Assembly (NCBI RefSeq): GCF_005405145.1
Contig: NZ_BJDM01000010.1
Coordinates: 1-64,000 of the forward strand
DNA: 64,000 nt
Direction: 5' to 3'
Origin: Paucilactobacillus kaifaensis
GTDB lineage: Bacteria > Bacillota > Bacilli > Lactobacillales > Lactobacillaceae
Of the stretch, positions 1-9,200 are shown in pieces (the stretch's first letter is position 1; every line of letters starts with the position of its first letter). A model generated the notes under the pieces. The model searched no databases, had not been told where the DNA came from, and saw only the letters and a list, made by a program, of their open reading frames with translations. The position numbers and the translations under genes were made by a program.

Positions 1-93
1 CGATTGCCTAATCGGAAGCAAAATGACTTTTTAGAATCTGCTTTTATTTAATTGTCTCAAAAAATAGTTGCAGTTCCCTGAAGATACTCTCTT

Positions 94-184
94 CTTTATT
101 GTCTAAACGTGCAATCAAACGCAGAAACCTGCACACAACATTAAAATAAGAGGTACGACTCATAGTTCGAGTCACAGTTCTAAT
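94..184. repeat. Tandem half-copy of intergenic hairpin element
   Basis: A 91-bp unit beginning CTTTATTGTCTAAACG repeats almost exactly at 185-264. It holds the left outer arm, left middle arm and left inner stem of the element, then stops just after the loop (AGTTCGAGTC). It therefore lacks any right arm. Bases 1-93 hold no gene that I can see. Confidence 0.85.
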
Positions 185-319
185 CTTTATTGTCTAAACG
201 CGCAATCAAACGCAGAAGCCTGCACACAACATTAAAATAAGAGGTACGACTCATAGTTCGAGTCGTACCTCTTATTTTACCGTTGTGCTCCGGTTTCTAT
301 ACGCGTTTGATTGCGCTCT
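185..319. repeat. Intergenic modular hairpin element, full copy
   Basis: The outer arms are a perfect 14-bp inverted repeat, GCGCAATCAAACGC (200-213) and GCGTTTGATTGCGC (303-316). The middle arms are AGAAGCCTGCACACAAC against GTTGTGCTCCGGTTTCT. The inner stem spans about 20 bp around the loop ATAGTTC and ends in a T-rich tract, so it should work as a terminator for the reductase gene that ends at 325. Confidence 0.85.
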
Positions 320-324
320 TTTAT

Positions 325-1107
<783 letters not shown>

Positions 1108-1140
1108 TCATCCTCACAAGTTATTTTTTTCACAATATCA

Positions 1141-1168
1141 ATTATAATGATCTAGACCGGTTTGTCAA
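1141..1168 (-). promoter_or_regulatory. Sigma-A promoter of the acetoin reductase gene
   Basis: On the minus strand TTGACA (1163-1168) is followed by a 16-bp spacer and TATAAT (1141-1146), upstream of the start at 1101. Confidence 0.75.
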
Positions 1169-1173
1169 TTCAA

Positions 1174-1203
1174 TTGTTCATTAATTCCTAGTTCGGGTAT
1201 AAT
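1174..1203 (+). promoter_or_regulatory. Sigma-A promoter of the 1243-2551 pair
   Basis: TTGTTC (1174-1179), an 18-bp spacer and a perfect TATAAT (1198-1203) lie 40 bp before the GTG at 1243. This promoter is back to back with the one at 1141-1168. Confidence 0.65.
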
Positions 1204-1242
1204 TACTTCAAAAGACATCATTTAAATCAAAGGAGTTTTACT

Positions 1243-1971
1243 GTGCTGAAATCAATTGCATTACAATGGCGCGCTATTAATTTCCGCCAACTCATCATCG
1301 CATTAATTATTCAATCAATTATCTGGTGGTATGTCCCCGTTTCGTACGCGGGAAAAATCTCCACGGCCAGTTACGGTTACAACCTCGTGTTTTTATTTTT
1401 ATTTTCTCTAACTGTTGCCGCGAGTGCTCAATTACTATTTAGTACAGAATTTAAGTATCGGTTTTCATTATTAACAATTATTGCCAGTTTTGTACTCGCT
1501 TTTTCCGGGGTTATTAATGGTAAATTTGTGATTTTACTGATGTTGCTATTGTTACCAGCATTTCTATTTGTATTACAAATTCAGCCATTTCAAATGCAAA
1601 ATGAATTTGGTTGGCTAATCTATAGCCTATTGGCGACCCTAATAATCCCCACCACGATTTTCTTTTTTATTGCGCATTTTTTATCATGGAATTTCATTTG
1701 GGCTCTCATACCGTTGTGGCTAAGCTTCTTGTTCTTTCTGGCACCAACATTTATGCTCAAACGTGACTGGAGGTACCGCTTATTTTCACTAGTTAGCGGC
1801 GTGTTATTAATTACTTCAATCCTATTCAAATCACTCAGCATGGCCCATATTATTGCCATTATTTTAGTTGTGGCAGCTTGGTTAGTAATGCAAAACTGGC
1901 CTCACCTAGAAGATCAGTATTTACGATATAATTTTTGGCAACTGGTCGTGATCATTTTAATTTATTTATAG
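1243..1971 (+). CDS. Uncharacterised polytopic membrane protein
   Basis: The 242-residue product is extremely hydrophobic, with about eight membrane segments spread along its whole length and only short charged loops. I recognise no family. The GTG start is chosen because AAAGGAG sits just upstream at good spacing. A TetR-type regulator starts 22 bp after its stop, so the two are probably co-transcribed from the promoter at 1174-1203. That arrangement suggests the regulator controls this membrane protein, possibly in response to a compound it handles. This is inference from context only. Confidence 0.75.
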   Translation: MLKSIALQWRAINFRQLIIALIIQSIIWWYVPVSYAGKISTASYGYNLVFLFLFSLTVAASAQLLFSTEFKYRFSLLTIIASFVLAFSGVINGKFVILLMLLLLPAFLFVLQIQPFQMQNEFGWLIYSLLATLIIPTTIFFFIAHFLSWNFIWALIPLWLSFLFFLAPTFMLKRDWRYRLFSLVSGVLLITSILFKSLSMAHIIAIILVVAAWLVMQNWPHLEDQYLRYNFWQLVVIILIYL

Positions 1972-1993
1972 TTGCCAACACAGGAGAAATGCA

Positions 1994-2551
1994 ATGACTA
2001 AGCAATCGACAAAGTTACAGTTAGCAACAGCCCTAAAGGACCTGATGCAAACAATGCCGTTAGAGCGAATTACAATTGATAAGTTAACCCAAACTGCAAA
2101 CTTAACGCGCAATACTTTTTACTATCATTTTGATGATGTTTATGCACTGTTGGCCTGGATTTATCATCAAGAAATTGTGACGCAGTTGGCCGCCTACAAA
2201 CAAGTTTCAAACTGGCAAGATGGTTACCGCTTATTATTGGACTACATCGCCACTAACCAACAATTTTGTCTACATACTTTCCATTCAGTGGGACGTGATT
2301 TGCTTGATAATTTTTTATACCAAGTTGCTAGTGACATGGTGCGTGGCGTGGTAATTGATATCAATCCACATATTTCAACGCAGTTACAAGCTTCAATTGT
2401 AAATTTTTACGGTTGGGCATTGGTCATCCAAGTCATTCAATGGCTGGTGCATTCATTGGATGACACAAAAGATACGATGGTAAAACGCATTGAGATTATG
2501 ATGACTGGTACGATCGCTCATACAATCAAAAATGGACTTAAAATGGAATGA
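1994..2551 (+). CDS. TetR/AcrR family transcriptional regulator
   Basis: The 185-residue protein has a TetR-type helix-turn-helix at residues 26-46 (ITIDKL...NTFYYHF). An all-helical ligand-binding half follows, of the kind seen in the DhaS-like branch of the family. AGGAG precedes the ATG. It follows the membrane protein gene by 22 bp and is likely co-transcribed with it and autoregulated. The ligand is unknown. No clear palindromic operator was seen near the promoter at 1174-1203. Confidence 0.85.
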   Translation: MTKQSTKLQLATALKDLMQTMPLERITIDKLTQTANLTRNTFYYHFDDVYALLAWIYHQEIVTQLAAYKQVSNWQDGYRLLLDYIATNQQFCLHTFHSVGRDLLDNFLYQVASDMVRGVVIDINPHISTQLQASIVNFYGWALVIQVIQWLVHSLDDTKDTMVKRIEIMMTGTIAHTIKNGLKME

Positions 2552-2593
2552 TTCTTTGGGCAAAAGGGATCAATTGTCCATATTAGTTCCTTG

Positions 2594-2607
2594 TGTAAGC
2601 GATTACA
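2594..2607. promoter_or_regulatory. cre site (CcpA operator), perfect consensus
   Basis: TGTAAGCGATTACA matches TGWAANCGNTNWCA at every defined position. It lies 36 bp before the start at 2643, so CcpA should repress or otherwise control the DUF5692-like gene. Confidence 0.75.
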
Positions 2608-2642
2608 ATTAACTTGTAGAAAACTATAAGGAGGTTGTGACC

Positions 2643-3596
2643 ATGTTTTTATTTCAAGATATTTCAGCAATTGATTGGTTAGTTTGGTTATTAGTTATCG
2701 GTGCACTAATTGGATTAAACGAGTTGGCTCGTGCCAACAAATGGATTGCCCTTATTTTATTCATTCTCCTGCCAATTTCATTGACCCTGTTTCTCTGGCC
2801 GACTACCGCTGGAGCTGGTAGTAGTACTGGCACATGGTTTCACTGGGTCAAGGTTTACTCTGCGTTAGCCGGTTGTTTGGGCTTCATGGCAATTCGCTTT
2901 GTCCCTAAATTACAACACAATAAATGGGCTCTTGCTTTTCCACCGCTAATTTTAGCAATCAATATTTTAGAAGCAGTTACCCGTGACTTTCAAGTTACCA
3001 GTTTGCATGGCATGGTTGATGGGGTCTTTATGAATGGTGGCCCGTGGAATGTCATGAACGGAATTGCCGGTATCATCAATATTATTACTATTTCTGGTTG
3101 GTTGGGCATTGTGATCGGCAAAGATCATAAAAAAGACATGCTATGGCCGGATCAGATCTGGCCATGGATTATCGCCTACGATTTATGGAATTTTGCTTAC
3201 GTCTACAACTGTGTTGGTGATCATTCATTTTATGCTGGTGCAGCTTTACTAATCTCTTGTACCATCCCCGCATTCTTCATTAAACGTGGCGCCTGGCTAC
3301 AACATCGTGCTCAAACACTAGCTTTCTGGATGATGTTCACAATGAGTTATCCAACATTCGTTACTAACTCATCGTTTGCAGTCCAGAGTTCTCATAGTAA
3401 TGCTGCATTGATGACTGTCAGTGCAATTGCATTAGCGGCCAACGTGGCTGTCTTGATTTACCATCTATATCGAATCATCAAACTACGTCGTAATCCGCTT
3501 AAAGATGATGTTTATGCAGGTTTGAATGCCCACGACGAAGTTCTCAATGACTCGTCTCTACCCAAAATACCAAAACATGTTTCTTTTGATTCGTAA
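2643..3596 (+). CDS. DUF5692-like integral membrane protein
   Basis: The 317-residue product has about eight to nine hydrophobic segments and a short hydrophilic tail. It resembles the lactobacillar membrane proteins grouped as DUF5692, recalled from memory rather than searched. Its function is unknown. The open frame begins at a GTG at 2637, only 2 nt from the AAGGAGG site. The ATG at 2643 gives 8-nt spacing and is preferred. The perfect cre site at 2594-2607 suggests carbon catabolite control, and a strong terminator follows at 3653-3698. Confidence 0.75.
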   Translation: MFLFQDISAIDWLVWLLVIGALIGLNELARANKWIALILFILLPISLTLFLWPTTAGAGSSTGTWFHWVKVYSALAGCLGFMAIRFVPKLQHNKWALAFPPLILAINILEAVTRDFQVTSLHGMVDGVFMNGGPWNVMNGIAGIINIITISGWLGIVIGKDHKKDMLWPDQIWPWIIAYDLWNFAYVYNCVGDHSFYAGAALLISCTIPAFFIKRGAWLQHRAQTLAFWMMFTMSYPTFVTNSSFAVQSSHSNAALMTVSAIALAANVAVLIYHLYRIIKLRRNPLKDDVYAGLNAHDEVLNDSSLPKIPKHVSFDS

Positions 3597-3652
3597 ATTG
3601 ATTTGGATAAATACTAATTTGTCTTTATTCAACATAACAAAGTTGTTAAATG

Positions 3653-3698
3653 CAAAGGCTATTCTAAGATATTTTTAAATATCTTAGAATGGCCTTTT
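3653..3698 (+). terminator. Rho-independent terminator
   Basis: A long inverted repeat AAAGGCTATTCTAAGATAT... / ...ATATCTTAGAATGGCCTTTT follows the gene ending at 3596. It could serve both strands, ending the tag gene as well. Confidence 0.85.
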
Positions 3699-3740
3699 GA
3701 TATCCAAAACTTATTTTAAGATATTCAGATTCACATAAAT

Positions 3741-4283
3741 TTAATCTATTCTCGCATTGACCACTCCCACTGCTAACAGATATGAATAAATCGTCACTGG
3801 ACCCACAAATTTAAATCCATCTTTTTTCATCTGTTTTGAGACTTGGACAGATAATCTAGTTTGAGCTGGTAAATCCGCATCATTTTTAACAACTAAACGC
3901 TGCTGGCGTTGATCAACAAATTGCCAGATATAGTCATCAAACATTTGGCCCGCCACATGTAGTTTGATAATCGCGCGCGCATTATTTACCGTTGCATTTA
4001 ATTTTAACCGATTCCGAATAATTTTCTCGTTGTTCAGCTGCGTTTCAATCTCCTCATCCGTCATTTGAGCAACTTGTTCAATATCATAATGATGAAATGC
4101 ATCCCCAAATGCCGCCCTTTTATTCAAGACGGTTTGCCAACTCAAACCTGCTTGATAGGTTTCCAAGCACAGCATTTCAAATAATGCTCGTTCATCATGT
4201 AGTTCGATACCCCACTCATTATCATAATATTCTTGCATTAATGGATTGCTAGTGGCCCAATCTGGACGTTTAATTTCTGTCAT
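3741..4283 (-). CDS. tag: DNA-3-methyladenine glycosylase I (Tag), variant without zinc ligands
   Basis: The 180-residue protein removes 3-methyladenine from DNA as a base-excision glycosylase. It shows the Tag signatures YYDNEWG and LFEMLCLETYQAGLSW, plus the FKFVGP block. The zinc-binding Cys/His residues described for E. coli Tag appear absent: the N-terminus is KRPDW where a Cys is expected, Tyr replaces the His before DNEWG, and the protein ends at VVNARID without the Cys-rich tail. The ATG at 4283 is chosen because the upstream in-frame ATG at 4298 overlaps the GAGG site. The asparaginase stop is 1 nt away (TAAAATG), so translation is coupled. Confidence 0.88.
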   Translation of the reverse strand: MTEIKRPDWATSNPLMQEYYDNEWGIELHDERALFEMLCLETYQAGLSWQTVLNKRAAFGDAFHHYDIEQVAQMTDEEIETQLNNEKIIRNRLKLNATVNNARAIIKLHVAGQMFDDYIWQFVDQRQQRLVVKNDADLPAQTRLSVQVSKQMKKDGFKFVGPVTIYSYLLAVGVVNARID

Positions 4284-4284
4284 T

Positions 4285-5256
4285 TTAATTATCCTCATTT
4301 TTTAAATATTCGGTTAATCTAGAGCCATTTAATCCAGCGCTTAAACCAACCTGCAATCTGATCATTGCCTTTTGACCAGTTAAATTATGGCTCAAAATAA
4401 CTCCCAATTCCTGCAGTTGTTTGGCACCACCTTCATAGGCATAAATTGGCGCAACAGAACCATTGAAAGTGCGTGACACTAGCACTACAGGTACATTTTT
4501 AGCAATCAATCGCTTTATTGCTGGTATTAGTGTTGGTGGTAAATTACCTGCCCCAAAGCCTTCGATAACTATCCCGTTACTTCCTGCTTGTTCAACTAGG
4601 TTTAGTAAATCAGCATTCATCCCCGCAAAAGCCTTGAATAAGTACAATTTATCCGTTACATGATCAATTTGAACGGATGTTTGCTGCGGTACTTGCGCAA
4701 AAAATGTCACCTGCTCATCGGCGATGGCTCCTAGTGGTCCAGTAAGGGGTGCCTGAAACGTTGCCAAATTAGTCGTGTGAGTTTTGGTTACAAACCGGGC
4801 CGCAAAAATTTGATCGTTGAGCACGACCAACACGCCCTGATTAACTGACTTATCACTAGCAGCCACCATTGTCGCCGCCTTAATGTTAGCTGGCCCGTCA
4901 GCACTAGTTTGATCAGATGAACGCATTGCTCCTGTAACAACTACTGGGCAGTTAACCTGCAACGTTAAATCTAAAAAATAAGCCGTTTCTTCTAGTGTAT
5001 CCGTTCCATGAGTTACAACTATGCCATCATAGTTGGCCGCAACTGCTTGAATTCGTTGGGCCAGTGTTAACATCGTCTCAGGTGTCATATGCGGTGATGG
5101 GAGGTTAAAAACTTCCTCTTGCATAATCGAAACTTGATCAGTTAACTGTGGAGTCTGCCGTACCAATGGATTAACTGCACTAGTTTCAATTGAGCCATGT
5201 TGATCTGTTTGCATTGAGATAGTGCCACCAGTATGTAAAATTAAAATTTTTTTCAT
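4285..5256 (-). CDS. ansA: L-asparaginase, type I-like
   Basis: The 323-residue enzyme hydrolyses asparagine to aspartate and ammonia. Both threonine active-site motifs are present: HTGGTIS near residues 8-14, with the nucleophile expected at Thr12, and THGTDT at 82-87. There is no signal peptide, so it is cytoplasmic. The start is the ATG at 5256, 8 nt after AGGAG; the longer frame starts at a GTG that overlaps the ribosome site. It forms a translationally coupled pair with tag. The pairing has no evident shared pathway. Confidence 0.9.
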   Translation of the reverse strand: MKKILILHTGGTISMQTDQHGSIETSAVNPLVRQTPQLTDQVSIMQEEVFNLPSPHMTPETMLTLAQRIQAVAANYDGIVVTHGTDTLEETAYFLDLTLQVNCPVVVTGAMRSSDQTSADGPANIKAATMVAASDKSVNQGVLVVLNDQIFAARFVTKTHTTNLATFQAPLTGPLGAIADEQVTFFAQVPQQTSVQIDHVTDKLYLFKAFAGMNADLLNLVEQAGSNGIVIEGFGAGNLPPTLIPAIKRLIAKNVPVVLVSRTFNGSVAPIYAYEGGAKQLQELGVILSHNLTGQKAMIRLQVGLSAGLNGSRLTEYLKNEDN

Positions 5257-5409
5257 TTCGCTCACTCCTAAATATTAAATACGAATTCTTTTCATGTTTT
5301 TCATTAAATATGCACATTCATAACCATATTGTTTAAAAAATAATAAGTTATATGTTAAATTAAGGTTATAGACTAGCTGCTCAGTTTTAAAACAAACGGA
5401 GGTTATCGT

Positions 5410-6561
5410 ATGCAAACTAATACTGAATTATTAAATTTACTTCATGCCAATAACGGTCCATTCTTAACTCTGCTAATTAAGCGGCCTAGTGAACCTGCCA
5501 GTGTTAATCAGGCAAAATTAACCTTTAAAAACTTGCTTAAAATGGCGGCCACAATGATGAGTAAATCATTTCCAAACGCCAATTGGGAAAACTATCAATC
5601 ACGATTCGCTGAATATCAGGACAACAATGATTTTTGGCTGAGTGGTACTGGTAAAACCATTGCTTTAATTGGAAATGAACATCAGGTCTTTACCTATCAT
5701 TCTAATCGTGAATTTGATGATCATGTTTCCATTTCACACCGCCCCAATATTCTACCAATTATTAACGATGAACTCGAATTTAATTACTTGGTTCTCGCGT
5801 TAAATCATGATTCATTCATCCTTTATCGTGGTGATCAACATCATCTAATGCCTATCAATCTTCCGGCCGATGCACCAGACACACTAACTAAAGCTCTTGG
5901 TGAAGAAATCGATGGTAAATCAGTCAATGTGACCGCTCGTGGTCATGAACCATCATTTGGCGCATTCCACGGTCATAATGAAAAAAGTGCTGAGGTGCAA
6001 AAAGATAAAGTTAATTACTACCAGCAAGTAGCTGATTATGTCTTAACTAACTTTGCACAATACGACCAGCGAAAAGTTATCTTATTTGGTTTACCAGAAA
6101 ACCAAACTATTTTCAAACAAGTCGCTAAATCCGGTTTAATCGATGACAAGTTGCACCTCGATCTGTCTCCAGCAAAAACAGATTTTTATGAAGTTGAAAA
6201 ACAAGTTCTTGCTTTAATGCCCAAATGGTTTGAAGACATCGTTGCTAACTTAAAACAAGACTGCAACCAGGCTACCTCAAAACAACTGATGTTAGATGAT
6301 CCGTATGATATCGTCGACCCAGTTATGAATCATCAAGTAGAACAGTTAATCATCAGAGCAGACTCCAGTGCTAGAGGATTATTGTTAGATGATGGTAACC
6401 TAATCACTAACACCCCCGAAGCTGATCAAAATAACTTACTAAATGACTTAGCAATCTTCACCATCCTGCGGGGTGGCAGAGTAATTACGCTACCAGCTGA
6501 CCAGATGCCAACTCAATCAAGCGCAGCTGCAATACTACGGTACGCCAAAAACAGAGTATGA
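5410..6561 (+). CDS. baeRF-like protein (bacterial eRF1/pelota-related), function unknown
   Basis: The 383-residue soluble protein resembles the bacterial archaeo-eukaryotic release-factor families (baeRF). It has an N-terminal alpha/beta region, a central eRF1-like block around KVNYYQQVADYVL...VILFGLPENQ, and a C-terminal L7Ae-like region with VEQLIIRADSSARGLLLDDG. The family is proposed to act on ribosomes or translation, but no activity is established. The assignment comes from recognition, not search. GGAGG sits upstream of the ATG. The last codons run into the hairpin element at 6553-6678, which supplies the TGA stop. Confidence 0.7.
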   Translation: MQTNTELLNLLHANNGPFLTLLIKRPSEPASVNQAKLTFKNLLKMAATMMSKSFPNANWENYQSRFAEYQDNNDFWLSGTGKTIALIGNEHQVFTYHSNREFDDHVSISHRPNILPIINDELEFNYLVLALNHDSFILYRGDQHHLMPINLPADAPDTLTKALGEEIDGKSVNVTARGHEPSFGAFHGHNEKSAEVQKDKVNYYQQVADYVLTNFAQYDQRKVILFGLPENQTIFKQVAKSGLIDDKLHLDLSPAKTDFYEVEKQVLALMPKWFEDIVANLKQDCNQATSKQLMLDDPYDIVDPVMNHQVEQLIIRADSSARGLLLDDGNLITNTPEADQNNLLNDLAIFTILRGGRVITLPADQMPTQSSAAAILRYAKNRV

Positions 6562-6678
6562 GCAACCACGGTTAGAAGTCAGAGCACAACGTGAAAATAA
6601 CGGTTATGTATGGTGAATCTCAGCCATACATAACCGTTATTTTTATGCTGTGCGAAGACTTCTGTGGTTGCGAACACA
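6553..6678. repeat. Intergenic modular hairpin element, inverted copy
   Basis: It begins AGAGTATGAGCAACCACGG and ends CCACAGAAGTCTTCG on the other strand. The inner stem AAAATAACGGTTATGTATGG... / ...CCATACATAACCGTTATTTTT is a strong terminator. The AGAGTATGA end overlaps the last codons and stop of the baeRF-like gene. Confidence 0.85.
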
Positions 6679-6740
6679 TTTAATCAGTAAAAATCGCAAA
6701 CTAAATATGAGCATAAACATCCTTACTATCATTATTGTCG

Positions 6741-6853
6741 AAACGTGTTCATAAGACCAGATGTCTAGAGCTAAGGCCCTGATAACAATTAATAAACGCA
6801 CAATTCGCATCTATCAATTGTTATCAGGGCCTTTAGCTTATATGAACATTCTA
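6741..6853. repeat. Intergenic modular hairpin element
   Basis: It runs from AAACGTGTTCATAAGACC to TGAACATTCTA. Its inner stem is AGCTAAGGCCCTGATAACAATT-like, paired with its complement. The right end carries CTA, which is the TAG stop of the DUF916 gene on the minus strand. Confidence 0.85.
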
Positions 6854-7921
6854 TTTTGATTCGTTGCTATGCTCACTATTTATTTTTGCTCTCAGTGCCG
6901 CATTTTCTTCTGCTTGCTTTTTCATCTTCTTATGCATGATCCACCATACAATCAGTCCAATCACTGCTAGGACGAGGAAGCCTATCGTGATGTAGAGCCA
7001 AGTGTAATCTTTTTGAATAGAGACATCTTTTTTATTCAAAGTTTTGGCCTTGTCTGCTGAAATGGTGAAGTTCTTTGTAAAGTGCCAAGTGTGCCCCTTC
7101 GATTTAGCCACAATATCCATTGTGTAATCTCCGGCTTTCAATTTCTCGCCGTTCAAACGGAGTGGAAACTGGAAAACAGAATTGGGTGCCATTTGCATAT
7201 TAGTTGATTTCTGCGAATAAACAACCTTATTACCGCCTTGTTTTTTCACTTTAGCATTCACTGATAACTTGTTAACGTAAGTCGGGGAAACATTACGTAA
7301 CGTTGTATTAATCGTATTACGATAGTTTTCTTGGGTTGCTTTGACCGATCCCATTTTAAGTTGGGGGGTAACTTTTTGGGTCGATTGTTGCATCACAACA
7401 CCAATCATATAAGCATATTGATTCTGAACTGAAGTACCTGATTTAGCCTTATTCTTTTTTGCGAGCGCATTTTGGTCTTGGAGCTGTAAACCACCTGCCA
7501 TTACACCTTTAAACTGCTTGTTAGGCATCTTGAATTCTAATGTAATTTCTTTAGACTCATTGGCCTTCAAAACAACTTCTTTTTGAGTCGGTTTCACATA
7601 GTCACTAATTTTATATTTAAGTGTTTTGTCTGTTTTACCAGCCTTACTATATTCCACCACCCCATTTAAATTAGTTGTCGCGGTCGTTACTTTCGGTTTA
7701 ATTTTAACTTCTTTCTTAGTACCGTTAGTAACGGTCACAGTTGCAGTTTCTGTTGCACCAGGTTTTAATTTCAGATCAAAGTAGTTAACTGATTTATCAA
7801 CCTGACTATCTGGCAAGTGCGTCTGCACCCCAAATGTTAATTGATTGGCAGATACAGGAATGGATAAAAACAATCCTAACATCGCTACCAACATTGTCAC
7901 TAACCAAAACTTGCGTCGCAT
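6851..7921 (-). CDS. cscA: DUF916/DUF3324 WxL-associated surface protein (CscA-like)
   Basis: The 356-residue exported protein has a signal peptide (residues 1-25, cleavage near VSA-N). Two Ig-like regions match DUF916 and DUF3324, the WxL-interacting protein architecture. One membrane helix lies near residues 308-331, followed by a charged cytoplasmic tail. In this family the ectodomain is thought to bind WxL proteins and peptidoglycan at the cell surface. It is the last gene of a minus-strand cluster with two WxL proteins and a sortase substrate, matching the csc clusters described in Lactobacillus plantarum. Confidence 0.88.
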   Translation of the reverse strand: MRRKFWLVTMLVAMLGLFLSIPVSANQLTFGVQTHLPDSQVDKSVNYFDLKLKPGATETATVTVTNGTKKEVKIKPKVTTATTNLNGVVEYSKAGKTDKTLKYKISDYVKPTQKEVVLKANESKEITLEFKMPNKQFKGVMAGGLQLQDQNALAKKNKAKSGTSVQNQYAYMIGVVMQQSTQKVTPQLKMGSVKATQENYRNTINTTLRNVSPTYVNKLSVNAKVKKQGGNKVVYSQKSTNMQMAPNSVFQFPLRLNGEKLKAGDYTMDIVAKSKGHTWHFTKNFTISADKAKTLNKKDVSIQKDYTWLYITIGFLVLAVIGLIVWWIMHKKMKKQAEENAALRAKINSEHSNESK

Positions 7922-8077
7922 GCTGATGCACCCCTTTTCTATTTTGAGTACGTGAGAGAAGATGTCTGACTATGAGCACAGCCTAGACAATTATATGATT
8001 TGAACTTTGAATCGTGTAATTATCGTAGCTAAGCGGAACAGTCAATCCCTTCGAACGTCATTAATCAATCTTAAACT

Positions 8078-8785
8078 CTAATCATTCCCAGGTGTCTCAC
8101 TCAATGTCCAAGTAAGCTTACTTGAATAAGAGTCTGCTTCTGGGTGAGCAGATACTGGTACGTTTAATTTAACTGATGATGCGCCGGCTTCACCAAAGAC
8201 ATCTAACCAAGTTCCAAACCCACCACCTGCTGTAGCACTCATAACAGTGGAACTGCTACCATCAGTTGCTAGTGGAGTTGCACCAGTCTTTGATGACACA
8301 GTGTTGTTTCCATTTGTATCATTACCAGTAGTCGTCTTGACTGTTCCAGTACCTAAACTAAGTTGTGCACCGGTTAATTCGTCACCACCGGTAGTAGACA
8401 ACTGACTTTCTTCCGCTACTGAAAGTGTCCAACCTTTTGGATCACCGGAACGTTGATCAGTAACTTGGACATAGTTGGCATTACCATTTTTATCATCGGC
8501 TGCAGTATAAGTTTCGTCCTTGGTTGGCACATCATGCGTACCAAAATCGAAGCTCGATGCATAGTCAATACTTAACGGACCGTTATTACCAGTTCCTGGG
8601 TTTTCACCTGGAGTATCTGGGTCTTCTGGATCAACTGGGTTAACCGGATTAGTATTGTTTTCCTTAAATGCTGCTGTGGCATTTGAAGTTGCTGTCGAAT
8701 CAGCCATTACTGAAATAGTAGGTAATGCCGTGGAAAATAGTAGACTTCCTGATGCTAAGATGCTTAATAAAGTTGCTTTTTTCAT
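8078..8785 (-). CDS. cscB: WxL-domain cell-surface protein (CscB-like)
   Basis: The 235-residue secreted protein has a signal peptide (about 1-28), an acidic Pro-rich linker (NPVNPVDPEDPDTPG, about 46-60), and a C-terminal WxL domain. The domain has both tryptophan motifs: WTL at 119-121, and WTL at 226-228 near the C-terminus, followed by SETPGN. The domain binds the cell wall non-covalently. The ATG at 8785 lies 8 nt after AGGAG; the longer reading from GTG at 8794 overlaps the ribosome site. The gene follows the LPQTDE gene by 17 bp in the same operon. Confidence 0.88.
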   Translation of the reverse strand: MKKATLLSILASGSLLFSTALPTISVMADSTATSNATAAFKENNTNPVNPVDPEDPDTPGENPGTGNNGPLSIDYASSFDFGTHDVPTKDETYTAADDKNGNANYVQVTDQRSGDPKGWTLSVAEESQLSTTGGDELTGAQLSLGTGTVKTTTGNDTNGNNTVSSKTGATPLATDGSSSTVMSATAGGGFGTWLDVFGEAGASSVKLNVPVSAHPEADSYSSKLTWTLSETPGND

Positions 8786-8802
8786 GGTAATCACTCCTAA
8801 TT

Positions 8803-9186
8803 TTAATTTGATTTTATTTTTCGTTTCAATGTGTATGTGGCAACAAACATGGCAATTAAACCATAGCCAATTAATGTTAACTTACGATCACTTTGTTCAT
8901 CAGTTTGAGGTAAATAATGGTTAGTGGTTGCTGTTGTAGTTTGCGTTACATTGGATTGATTTGATCCAATCGTGATGGGTTTACTCTGACTACTTTGGTT
9001 ACCTTGATTACTGCTCTCCGATCCTTGACCGACCTCACCAGGAATATTTGGTGGATTCACTTCAGTGGCTTTTGTAAATCCCACCTGTGCGTGTGAATCA
9101 ATTGTGTCACCTCGAATCGGGGTCGTAACCATTAGCACACTACTCGCAGCTACTAATCCGAGCGCGAAGATTCTGTTTACTAACAC
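8803..9186 (-). CDS. cscD: Small sortase-anchored surface protein, LPQTDE motif (CscD-like)
   Basis: The 127-residue protein has a signal peptide, a Ser/Gln-rich middle, and a C-terminal sorting signal: LPQTDE at 92-97, a hydrophobic segment at 103-119 and KRKIKSN. LPQTxE is the sorting pattern reported for L. plantarum sortase. I choose the GTG at 9186 because AGGTGG lies 6 nt upstream. A longer ATG frame starts inside the preceding WxL gene and would spoil the signal peptide. It is probably covalently linked to the wall and works with the neighbouring WxL and DUF916 proteins. Confidence 0.82.
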   Translation of the reverse strand: MLVNRIFALGLVAASSVLMVTTPIRGDTIDSHAQVGFTKATEVNPPNIPGEVGQGSESSNQGNQSSQSKPITIGSNQSNVTQTTTATTNHYLPQTDEQSDRKLTLIGYGLIAMFVATYTLKRKIKSN

Positions 9187-9200
9187 GTTACACCACCTTT

